NCBI GenBank assembly: GCA_958450365.1
Contig: CAUEEP010000934.1
Span: 2,191,725 to 2,255,724 of the forward strand
Source of the DNA: Mesorhabditis belari
Lineage: Eukaryota > Nematoda > Chromadorea > Rhabditida > Rhabditidae
Direction of reading: 5' to 3'
DNA length: 64,000 nucleotides
Part shown: positions 54,913-64,000 of the stretch, piece by piece
How positions within the stretch are numbered: position 1 is the stretch's first letter
How the letters are laid out: each line of letters opens with the position of its first letter
Position numbers and translations under genes: made by a program
The notes under the pieces: generated by a model
Told to the model about the DNA's origin: nothing
Seen by the model: only the letters and a program-made list of their open reading frames with translations
Databases searched by the model: none

Positions 54913-55155
54913 ATGAAACCAGGATTTAATGTGGTGCATTTGGACGAGTTTAGAATGAGACAATTCCATAAAACTGATAACAATAAGGAAATTGGCTATC
55001 TGATTGGATATGAAAACGATCCGAATGAATATACGAGAAATAAAGCATTCGACGAGTTTCATCCGCGACTTTTCGATAGGCCGAGAAAAGATCATTGTGT
55101 ATTTTTATGCAAAAATTGTTTAATCTATGCCGAAGGCTCTTGTTTTAACGTCTAG
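54913..55155 (+). CDS. Small unknown protein (about 80 residues)
   Basis: ATG at 54,913 opens MKPGFNVVHLDEFRMRQFHK and runs 80 codons to TAG at 55,153, with a cysteine pair FLCKNCLIYAEGSC near the end. The frame is open further up to 54,859 without an ATG, and an acceptor-like GTAGTCTAG precedes 54,880, so this may be the last exon of a longer gene. Composition and codon mixture look protein-like, unlike the repeat frames around it. A plus-strand AATAAA lies 100 bp after the stop. The upstream 70 bp resemble the TIR of the element at 57,466-57,726, so it could be cargo of a mobile element. Family not recognised. Confidence 0.45.
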   Translation: MKPGFNVVHLDEFRMRQFHKTDNNKEIGYLIGYENDPNEYTRNKAFDEFHPRLFDRPRKDHCVFLCKNCLIYAEGSCFNV

Positions 55156-55254
55156 ATTTGATATTTGTATCATTTAATGTTTAAATTTCACTTTGAGCTC
55201 ATTCTTTAGTGTACCAATTTTTTCATTTTTTTTATCTCATTTTGCAACCAAACT

Positions 55255-55270
55255 AATAAAATCTTTTATT
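55255..55270. terminator. Bidirectional AATAAA..TTTATT poly(A) signal
   Basis: AATAAAATCTTTTATT is nearly palindromic. It provides AATAAA on the plus strand 100 bp after the unknown ORF and on the minus strand 8 bp after the inverted DIS3L2 copy's stop. Confidence 0.55.
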
Positions 55271-55277
55271 GCAAAGT

Positions 55278-56053
55278 TTAAATATGAAAACATAATAATG
55301 AACCCAGATCGGCGAAGATCGTCTCAGCTCGCATGTCGAGCACATTGTCTTCATTGCTGATCGAAGCTTCACCGTCTGTCCCCAATTTCTCGACGTTGGC
55401 CGCGAGAAGATCGCTGAGTTTTGGAGCCTCGGCCGTCGGTTGCATCTTGATCACGGCCTAAATTTGAAAAGTTAATACGCGCTCAACTACTTACATACAT
55501 TCTTGAACTTCTAAACGAAAGCTGATTGCTTTTACATAAATACGGGATAAAAATCTACTTAAAACCTCACCTGATATTTGGTAGGCTCAGGCAGAGCGCT
55601 GAGCACCACGTCGACGACCGTGCAAATGGTGATTTCTTGAACAACAATGGGATTCACTCCATCCTTCGACTTCCAGTATAATGTGAGACGTGGTGGCGCA
55701 GCATTTTCGTGGAATTCCGGGTCACGAGCCATATCGAGTCGCTAAACAGAAGCATTAAAAAGTAAAATCAACAAACTCACATTCACATAGACTCGCTTAA
55801 CCACTCCATATTTGAAAACGAGAACATCAAATGAGGCATCGAGCACCGCGACAACCACTCCCTTTTCCTCCAAAGTTCCAACATGCTAAATAGAATGTTA
55901 TAAAGATTAGATGCACTTCAACAAACCTTAACGAATAGACCAAAGAACGTGTCGGCACTCGCTTCAGAAACTGTCTTCGCAGCCGTCTTCTTGTCGTTGC
56001 AATGTCCGCAAATCTTGGCGATCTCCTTCACATCGGCCAAAGTTGGTGGCGGA
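55278..56053 (-). pseudogene. Inverted copy of the DIS3L2 3' end (four exons)
   Basis: Minus-strand exons: 56053-55927 (RNB end; [18 protein letters not shown] and on), 55885-55781 (S1-like; [20 protein letters not shown]), 55741-55571 and 55457-55278 (stop TAA). All are in frame with TTTAG acceptors. The first exon and following intron are identical by eye to 63,375-63,542 of the plus-strand gene; later parts correspond to 63,543-64,000 but without that copy's extra bases. Homology stops abruptly at 56,053. Upstream the frame runs open only to a TGA near 56,085, with no ATG or acceptor, so this copy lacks a start and is a fragment unless it is fused to an unseen 5' part. It has its own AATAAA. 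Confidence 0.8.
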
Positions 56054-56455
56054 TATTTTCGTAGGATGGAAGAGCATCAACACAATCGCTCAAGACACTA
56101 GATGCGACTGACTAAGCCAAAAGTGACCCCTCTCAACCACTAAAGGACCAAACATATTATTGATTTCAGGAAGTTTTATCAGTAGCACTGTTTATGCATA
56201 GCACTTCTGTATCCTAGCTAAAGCAATAACACCAACAGCTTAGTGTTATCATACTATCGCACATAACACAACTAATGTTTCCAAGCAAGGCAAATTCAGT
56301 AGCTACCGGCTAAGCAAAAGCAGCCTAGTAAACGCGAACAAATTGGCGTAAACGTTTGACATAGATCTAGACTATCTATTCTTAATCAACTAGTAACGCA
56401 TAGATGTCTCAACTCAACTCAAACACCCAAATTGCAAAGTCGCCAAAAAGTTTAC
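56054..56455. other. Spacer with a foldback fragment
   Basis: Positions 56,105-56,160 (GACTAAGCCAAAAGTGACCC, TCTCAACCACTAAAGGACCA) resemble an arm of the element at 6,089-7,179. The rest shows no gene, and in particular no second exon for the small exon that follows. Confidence 0.5.
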
Positions 56456-56542
56456 CCGAAATGCGGTCAATTCGGCTTTTCGAGCCTCACGTTTATCGTT
56501 GAGATCCTCCTCGCGTAGATTCTTGGCCTTCAGCTTGGCCAT
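56456..56542 (-). CDS. Orphan first exon resembling ribosomal protein uL29 (RPL35)
   Basis: Minus strand: TTCTTTAG, two bases, then ATG and 29 codons, MAKLKAKNLREEDLNDKREA followed by RKAELTAFR, ending at a GTAAAC donor. The acceptor directly before the ATG is what a trans-spliced nematode gene shows. The first ten residues match the uL29/RPL35 start; the rest follows only loosely (K.EL..(L/F)R). No downstream exon with the conserved uL29 core is present, so this is either a broken gene or an unrelated short exon. Confidence 0.35.
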
Positions 56543-56559
56543 CTCTAAAGAAAGAATAT

Positions 56560-57115
56560 TAGAATTTTACGTGAAACAAAGAAAAAAGAGAAAGGTCAAA
56601 AAAACAGCAAGTTTTAGGGCAAGCACACACGCCACAAACACAGTTCATGTTTGAGGGTTCAAGCAAATATTCACACGTTCAAGGGTTAAAGCGTCCGAGT
56701 GCTTGAGAGTTGTGGTCATTCGCTTTTTATGAAAAAACACTAATAGTAAGTGATGTATGGTGTAATGGTGTGGAATTTGGAAAGTAAACGCCAACTTTGA
56801 GCAACCGAGGCCGATCCAACTCGGGTCCGCCGCCTGGGAACGAAAAAAATCCAATCAAGCTCTTTCTGGAATCATTCAAAAGCCTGAAGTCTCCTCTATT
56901 CTAAAGATGGAGCTTCTATTTTAAGCCTCCTCTTCGGGGGGGGGGCTTCAATTACAATATTTATGGTACTTATTTTACTACCTATAGCCTGGCGGAGAGG
57001 CCTGCTCCGTAGGTGCCCCCACCCCGATAATATTGGAATGGTAGTTTTTTTGGTAAAACTGTGCTTTTTGAGGTGCTAGCAACAGCGCCAAATTATTTGC
57101 GCCACATATCATTTG
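56560..57115. other. No gene seen
   Basis: AT-rich spacer with a poly-G run (56,936-56,946). Minus-strand frames have no recognisable domain. Confidence 0.4.
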
Positions 57116-57118
57116 CAC

Positions 57119-57375
57119 CAAATTTGGGGAGTGGGACAAATGCGACCTTTTTTTGCGCACCTGGTCCATTAACATACCCTTTTCGCGTTTTAAAAAAGCT
57201 AATATTAACAAAGCTCTGATATGTCAAAATTTGGAATCTAGGCTCTAAAATTACCCAGAAAAACAACTTTAGGAATAGAAATTTGTTAATATTAGCTTTT
57301 TTAAAACGCGAAAAATGGTGCGCTAATGGACCGGGTGCGCAAAAAGGTCGCATTTGTCTCGCATTCCCCAAATTT
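57119..57375. mobile_element. 257-bp palindromic element
   Basis: Arms CCAAATTTGGGGAGTGGGAC / AAATGCGACCTTTTTTTGCG and TTTTAAAAAAGCTAATATTA with their complements. It shares the GGGACAAATGCGACC / TTTGCGCACC end with the element at 49,662. Confidence 0.85.
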
Positions 57376-57376
57376 G

Positions 57377-58506
57377 TGCTTTCGACACACTTTCCTACCA
57401 ACTCTGATTGTTTATTTTTTTACTACTTTTTCTCGTCGACGATGCCCGCTACTTTACCGCTGTATAGTGTAAATACTCTAATAGAACGCCAACCCCTCGT
57501 ACAGTCGCGTAGTCCAACTTCTTTTTAGAAAATCATTTTTTTTTCTCAGCTCTTAGATTTTTCCCAACTACACTTTTTGTACCAAAAAGATGCTAGATTT
57601 CAAGGGCTATCATTTGACACCCAAGCGCACTGTAGCATAAAGCGCGAAGAATGAGACGTTGAAGTTAGACTATGCGACTGTACGCTCGTCATTATGGGGA
57701 TGGCGTGCTATGATAGTATTTACGGTATGTATTCAAACGTGTTTTCTAATTGTGAAGCAGAAAACTGAAAAAAAGTTAGTCAGAAGTTGGGAAAAATTGA
57801 TTTGTTACAGTGATTTTGCTAGCGCTTCTGCTTTTTTCGTTTTCCGTTTAAATTTTGGTAAATCCGTGATTACGTTTTAGTACCAAAATGCATTGAAAAT
57901 TCACAAATTTTAGTCATTTTGTACATTTGCGTCAACTTTTGCTCACAAATTGCCAAATTTTACTCGAAACTAAAGTTTCTACTTGAAAACTTGCGCATTT
58001 TCTTGAAAGTCCTTGCATTTTGCTCAAGAATCGCTACATTTCCTTGAAATTGCACAAGTTTTTATTTTTTGTGCGAAAAACGCCAAAATTTAACGTTTTT
58101 GACTAGCTTTTTGCAAAATTCGTTAAAATCAAGCCATTACTCAAAATTAAATGTGTTAACAAAGGCGCCGCGTTTTTTTGCGCCAATTTCATTTGCGTCA
58201 AATTGCGATTATCGAAAATCACTATGACAGATCACTTTTCCCAACTTCTAACAAACTTTTTTTCAGTTTTCTGCTACACAAATTTAGTTATCACTGTTTT
58301 CAATTAGGAAACACATTTAAATACCTATACAGACCCCAGAAACCGTCGTTTTATGACCTGATTGTGCTTTTTTGCTCGCTATGTCAAGTTTATGCCATTT
58401 TCAAATCCGGTGAAGGCGTCAAAATAGCGAGCATCATCGACGAGAAACTAGTCAAAAATGAAAAATGATCAATCAGAGTTGGTAGGAAAGTGTGTTGAAA
58501 AGCGCA
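57377..58506. mobile_element. 1.1-kb foldback with a nested element
   Basis: Outer arms: ACACACTTTCCTACCAACTC-TGATT (57,385-57,409) and AATCA-GAGTTGGTAGGAAAGTGTGT (58,471-58,495). Next inward: CTCGTCGACGATGCCCGCT against AGCGAGCATCATCGACGAG; further inward: AAACTGAAAAAAAGTTAGTC-type against AACAAACTTTTTTTCAGTTT. Within it, 57,466-57,726 is a smaller inverted-repeat element with ends GTAAATACT / AGTATTTAC. No transposase. Confidence 0.8.
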
Positions 58507-58639
58507 ATTTAGCGCTTTTGCTAGCAGCTCCAAAATTAACCGTTTTTTGAGTAACAAACAAACAATCTTTACATAAACAAGCGTTTTCAATGTGTTTTTC
58601 GATAAACTTACTTCTTACTTCCGATTTCTAACGACTATA

Positions 58640-58651
58640 TCTTTTATTTAG
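58640..58651 (+). promoter_or_regulatory. Probable trans-splice acceptor of the DIS3L2 gene
   Basis: CTTTTATTTAG ends at 58,651, 37 bp before the start codon at 58,689, with no donor upstream. It has the same form as the acceptors inside this gene. Confidence 0.4.
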
Positions 58652-58688
58652 ACAGTTTTGAAGCTTCGACTATCAACTGGAGAAAGAA

Positions 58689-61600
58689 ATGGCTAGGCCT
58701 CTGGATTTTTCCGGTTTGCCAGCGAAGACGTCGGCTGGTTTCGACTCGGTAAGGACTTTTTTGATTGGATTTGGAAGGATAACTTCGAGGTTTAATGTCA
58801 GTGGGGAAATTCATCAAATCTATAAGGATTTGAGTTAAATTTGTTAGTGTTTTGTATGGTTAAAGCTCTAGAAGCTTGGAAAATTTAATCCAGTGGTTGT
58901 TAAATGACTCATTGAGCCCGTACAGTATTACTAGTACTATTTAAACGAAGCTTGGGGAAGTTTAACTAGTAATGGATAAACGGATACCTAGTTTAGCTCG
59001 TGGGTTGAAGTTTGTAAAAGTTTAGACAAGATCACTTATTGTAGCTTAAATTTGCAGACTAATTAGAGTTAGTAGATTTATAGAATAAATATCAATGTAA
59101 ACTAATAATCTTGTTTTTAGGTGAATTACGGAGTCGCCGTGCAAGGATTGAGTGATGAGCAATTGGACCTGCTGAACAAGTGTCGCCATGATGGGTCGGC
59201 TTTCGGAGAGCCCCCAACAACACCGGTCAGTTTAATGGGCATTTGGCTCAATTCAATCGACTCCGATAAACTTTTTTATTTAGAAACTGCGCACTGGCCA
59301 CATAACGGTTGAGGAGCTGATTGGAGGAAAGGGGAACGACGCGTCCAACATCCCAATCATGGAGCGCCTGAAGATCTCGAGACCCGTGATGCGCAAGGCA
59401 GTCTTCGATGCAGCTGGTGAACACGTTCCACTTGTACCCGGATTTCCGATTCCAATGAGTGGGTTCATTTTAAACACGGTTCTAGGTTGTATTTAGGAAC
59501 TCAAAATCGTGGTGATATGGGTTTGACGTCGACGATGTTCCGCCCGGAGCTTTTCAAGACGACAATGGAGGCCTACGGTTCTGCTAATCAAAAACAACAG
59601 CAAAGTGGATCGGATGTGACGTGTATGTTACGTAAGTGATTACTATGAAAGCAATATTCTATCTATCATTTAGATCTCTTCAAGGGAGTCTCCTCGGCGA
59701 TGAACAAGGGGAAGAGGAAATTTCGACTACGGTGCTGCCGACTACACCTACTCCCCCGAGCCGGACTTGATCCCATGGGAAAGCCCCGAGTACAACAGGA
59801 TGTCAATGCGCAACGAGCGATCAAAACCAAAGTTTCCACATTCAACGCAGAAAGGTAGTGAGCATTAGTCGATATGGGGCCCCTACCTGGCACTAGCGAT
59901 CTATTCCTTTAAAAGTTCTCGAGATTAACCTATTCTAAACTTTGAACTTAATTTTGTCCTTGTGATACATCTCAAAACAATGATTTTCTGGCGAATACTC
60001 TGTATTCCCTCTTTGATAGCAAAATGTCATGTTTTTCATTTATCAGCAAGCTCTAAAAATTGCTCCCCGTCTTGGCCGACATCTGCTGTAGTTTATAGTG
60101 TTGCCAGATGTTTGATAACATGGCATAAGCATTTCCTTTTGCGCAATGTTTCGTAGATTACTTTAGCTTATTTATTTCAAAACATTGCCACCATCCTAAC
60201 TTGTATCAATTCCTTTGATTTAGTTTCTCAAATGCGTTCCAATGGACCTCATCGCGGCGGATATGGCGGTCAACACGCGAATCGGTACGAAGCTCACTTC
60301 AAATTATTAACATTTTCTTATTTAGTGGCACTTCATCAAATAATGCCTTTGAATCTCATTCGGGAACGAATCAAGGACAGAATCAGAAGGCAAAAAAGCC
60401 TTATTTCATGCCGTACTTTTACCCGGACGATGTCAAGCGTGGACTCGGCGATCCACAATCAAAACTCGTTGAGGTACACCTACTTTCTTATATTGTTAAT
60501 GCTTCTTTTTAGGGTGTGCTTCGTGTGAATCAAAGAAATTACGAGGAAAGTTACATTGACAACCCGGAGGGAGATTTGGACTTGCTGATTTTGGGCGTTC
60601 ATGATCGAAACCGTGGTAAGTTTCATTTGTTGTTTTTTCTCACGATTTGTTGCTAATACGATATTTTTAGCCCTGCATGGTGATCTCGTTGTTGTGCGAA
60701 TAAAAGAACGCGAGAACTGGGTTGTTCTTGAGGGACCGTATAAGGCTTGGCGCGAAAGTCATCAATCAAAAGAAGCAAATAAAGAAGAGAAGAAAATTGT
60801 TGAGCAGAATGAGGTTCGCCTATTGTTGTCGTTCCGTTTCATGTCTTGTTCAGTCCTCAATGTTTAATGTTACTGGTTTGTCCGTCTCCGCCTCAAGTCT
60901 TACTGAGCCTGTACCAATTAGCCAATCAATGTGCTATTCGCGCACGAATCTCATACGTGTCGCTGTTCAGGCAATTCTTTTTGAATCTTTGACTTTTATT
61001 TGTCAATTTTAGATGGAAATGGCTACACCAAAGCCGACTGACACACAAAAGACGAGGCTTGCACTAAAACCAGATATTCAAGTGAGTGCAAAGGTTCTTA
61101 AACATGTAATTTGTATCTTTTTAGACAATGCTGGCCAATCTTGGGATCAACAAGAGTGATGATGTGGATTCGGATCCGACTTCGCTTCGCCGCCTCTCCT
61201 CGTCGCAACCTGTCGTCAAGAAGTCACCAAATGGAACCGGCTCACAGAATAAACGCTCATCGATGAGGACACTCGCTGATTTGCCGGAGGATTCAAAGAT
61301 TGTTCCCGATTCGTGCCTACAAAAGACTGCTGAGGTATAGTTGAAGTATTTTTTTACTTGTTTTGCTTAGGTGGTTTTCATTGCTCAACAGAAGAACTGC
61401 CGAACCGCTATGGGACAATTGAAGGTAATGGCCGATGGGAATCGCAACTGGGCTCTTCAGCCCGACCGATCCGCGAATGCCTAGGATGATGCTGCCGGTA
61501 AATTAAACTTTAAGCACGATTTAAAGTTTTGAATCGTGACGCCATTTAAAGTTGTTGTTTAGGCTGACCAACTTCCGGCGAATTTCTTTGAGCGACCCCA

Positions 61601-64000
61601 GGATTATCAGAAGTTCCTCTTTGTTGCAAAAATGGTCGATTGGGCTTCTACTGCACAATTGCTCGCGGAAAGCTTGAGCGACATTTGGGACTTGCTGGTA
61701 TTTTGTGTTTTCCTTACCTTTTATCTAATATATTTTCTCTAGGTGATATTGACACCGAGACGGAGGGTTTGCTGCTTTCAAATAACATTGACACAAAGGG
61801 AGTTCTCACCGCTCGCACTCTCAAGTCTTCCAATTACTGAATCAAGTCAATGGCACATTGAGGAGGTGGAACGTGTTTGGATTCCATTCTTAACTTCAAC
61901 TTTAGAAAGAGTTCAAGTACCGTGTCGATTTGCGAGATGAGTTGATTTTCACGATAGACCCTGTGACGGCCCGAGATCTCGATGATGCTCTACACATAAA
62001 GCCTTGCGCTGACATTGACGGAAAAGGAACGCATGGATGGGAGGTATCTTGAATTTTATTATTGCAAGAAATTTATTGTAACCCCATTTTTTAGATTGGC
62101 GTACACATCGCAGATGTGACTCACTTCTTGCTCGAAAATAGTGAACTGGACAACTGGGCTCGTGAAAGAGCGACATCAACTTACTTGGTGCACAAAGTAT
62201 AGTTTAATTCAATGTAGACTCATTGTAACAAGATTTTTAGGTGATCCCAATGCTTCCGCGATTACTATGTGAAGAGCTATGCTCGTTGAACTCTGGTGTG
62301 GATCGGTTGTGCTTCTCGGTGGTCTGGAAAATGAGTGAGGAAGGAGAGGTAGAGTATGTGAAAAATTTCAAGAATCCCTTGCTTCAGATTTTTGACGAGA
62401 AGTTTACCCGAACGATCATCAGAAGTCGCTGCAAGTTGGCTTATGAGCACGCGCAAGAGATGCTCGAGAATCCGGACAAGGAATTCGCCCCAGACGAACT
62501 ACCACCAATCTCTGATGGATGCACTTCAACGGAAATCTCTACAAAGGTATAACTTAAAAATGATTCATTAAAGTACTCATTCAGGTCCAACTTTTTTGTG
62601 GAATATGGCAAAGAAGATTAGGACAAAGCGGCAAGATAACGGAGGTATAGGAAAATTTGCATTGATTTAAATGAGTAGTTTTAGCTCTGCGCCTTGATCA
62701 ACCAAAGTTGAAGTTCGCCCTTGATCCAAATACAAACATGCCAACCGCTGTAGGAGTCTATGTGCAAAGGGTAAACTTGATTATTGTTTAGCTTCTCACT
62801 TTAATGATTTCAGGATGCCAATCGGCTTGTCGAGGAGTACATGCTTTGGCGAACATGCGAGTGGCTAAGAAGATCGAGGAGACTTTCCGGAAACATCCGT
62901 CCTTCGACGACACCCTCCTCCAAAAGCAAAAGTGCTGGCTGAAGCGGTACGACTTGATGGTTTTGTTTCTAAAGTATTCAAGTTTTAGGTTGAACTTTGT
63001 GAGAAGATTGGTTTCCCGATCACTGCCACCACGTCTAAATTGCTTTCCCAGGGACTGCGACGCTTTGAAGGGAAAAACGAGGTTTCTTGAGTCGAACGGT
63101 CGGTTCTAGCATTTTGTTAAGGTTCAAAGTGCTATCAACCAAGTGCTCTCAATGATGATGATGCGCCCGATGCAACTCGCCCAATATTTCTGCACCGGTG
63201 CCGTGAAATCGCAAAGTGATTACTATCACTACGCTCTGGCTACACCATTGTAAGCAATTTACAATACTATAAACTTTAACGATTTGTTTTTAGTTACACG
63301 CATTTCACCTCGCCAATTCGTCGATATCCGGATGTGATGGTGCATCGTTTGTTGTCGGCTGCTTGTGGCTACACTCCGCCACCAACTTTGGCCGATGTGA
63401 AGGAGATCGCCAAGATTTGCGGACATTGCAACGACAAGAAGACGGCTGCGAAGACAGTTTCTGAAGCGAGTGCCGACACGTTCTTTGGTCTATTCGTTAA
63501 GGTTTGTTGAAGTGCATCTAATCTTTATAACATTCTATTTAGCATGTTGGAACTTTGGAGGAAAAGGGAGTGCGTTGTCGCGGTGCCTCGATGCCTCATT
63601 TGAATGTTTCTCGTTTTCAAATATGGAGTGGTTAAGCTAGTCTATGTGAGATGTGAGTTTCAGTGGATTTTACTTTTTAATGCTTCTGTTTAGCGACCTC
63701 GCGATGCCTAAACGTGACCAGGTCCACGAAAATGCTGCGCCACCACGTCCCACATTATACTGGAAGTCCAAGGATGGAGTGAATCCCATTGTTGTTGCAC
63801 CAAAGTCACCATTTGCACGGTCGTCGACGTGGTGCTCAGCGCTCTCCCTGAGCCCACCAGGCCATCAGGCGATCTTTGGGTAGATTCCTTATCCTGTATT
63901 TATGTAAAAGCAATCAGCTTTCGTTTAGTGGTGTTCCAAGAACCTATAAGTGAAGTTGAGCGCGTATCAACTTTTCCACATTTAGGCCGTGATCAAGATG
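58689..64000 (+). CDS. disl-2: DIS3L2-type 3'-5' exoribonuclease (RNB family), frameshifted, 3' end outside window
   Basis: Exons: 58689-58748, 59121-59225, 59284-59458, 59497-59631, 59674-59854, 60224-60284, 60326-60473, 60513-60615, 60671-60813, 61013-61081, 61125-61334, 61371-61497, 61563-61697, 61743-61865, 61906-62043, 62095-62196, 62241-62546, 62585-62644, 62685-62770, 62814-62946, 62989-63081, 63122-63249, 63294-63501, 63543-63652, 63694-63868, 63986 onward. Introns are about 40 bp in the second half. After a Gln/Gly-rich N-terminus come the cold-shock part ([37 protein letters not shown]) and the RNB domain ([17 protein letters not shown] with the metal-binding Asp cluster, [49 protein letters not shown]), then an S1-like end. 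DIS3L2 degrades uridylated RNAs in the cytoplasm without the exosome. Frame breaks occur near 59,720, 61,450, 61,640, 61,798, 62,592, 62,845, 62,915 and repeatedly at 63,550-63,870, where the last donor reads GC. Many are in homopolymers. Confidence 0.85.

Overview
The window is eukaryotic and most likely from a rhabditid nematode. It holds many-exon genes with short GT-AG introns (about 40-50 bp in the gene at the right edge), acceptors of the form TTTCAG or TTTTTAG, acceptor-like sites placed a few bases before start codons (as expected for spliced-leader trans-splicing), and proteins whose conserved parts read like nematode orthologues. Genus and species cannot be fixed from sequence alone. 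About half of the DNA is minisatellite, foldback/MITE-type elements and dispersed repeats. Most of this lies inside introns, so most long simple open frames here are repeat artefacts.

Layout. 1-8,900: repeat-rich intergenic DNA with a broken small gene cut by a 1.1-kb TA-flanked foldback element (5,704-7,179) and a Tc1/mariner remnant (7,803-8,190). 8,951-25,548 (+): an aryl hydrocarbon receptor orthologue (ahr-1) assembled here from 22 exons, with a 5.7-kb first intron. 26,499-37,267 (-): an SLC26/SulP anion transporter of 16 exons ending in a STAS domain, tail-to-tail with ahr-1; its largest intron carries a 2.8-kb minisatellite. 37,275-44,255: intergenic satellites, a 141-bp tandem repeat and an 880-bp nested foldback. 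44,256-53,877 (+): a PFTAIRE-type cyclin-dependent kinase (CDK14/Eip63E family), first exon not found. 54,913-55,155 (+): a small unknown ORF. 55,278-56,053 (-): an inverted copy of the 3' part of the right-hand gene. 56,456-56,542 (-): a lone first exon resembling ribosomal protein uL29/RPL35. 57,119-58,506: foldback elements. 58,689-64,000 (+, runs off the window): a DIS3L2-type exoribonuclease with several frameshifts.

The genes belong to unrelated pathways (transcription factor, anion transport, kinase signalling, RNA decay) and show no operon-like arrangement. Splice phases in ahr-1, the transporter and the kinase were checked exon by exon and stay in frame. The DIS3L2 locus does not, which makes the 55-64 kb region the most anomalous part of the window. 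I found no clear previously unknown system. The best leads are the DIS3L2 inverted duplication, transposon-flanked gene fragments at 54.8-57.7 kb, and minisatellites that appear to have grown from tRNA-like or intronic sequence.
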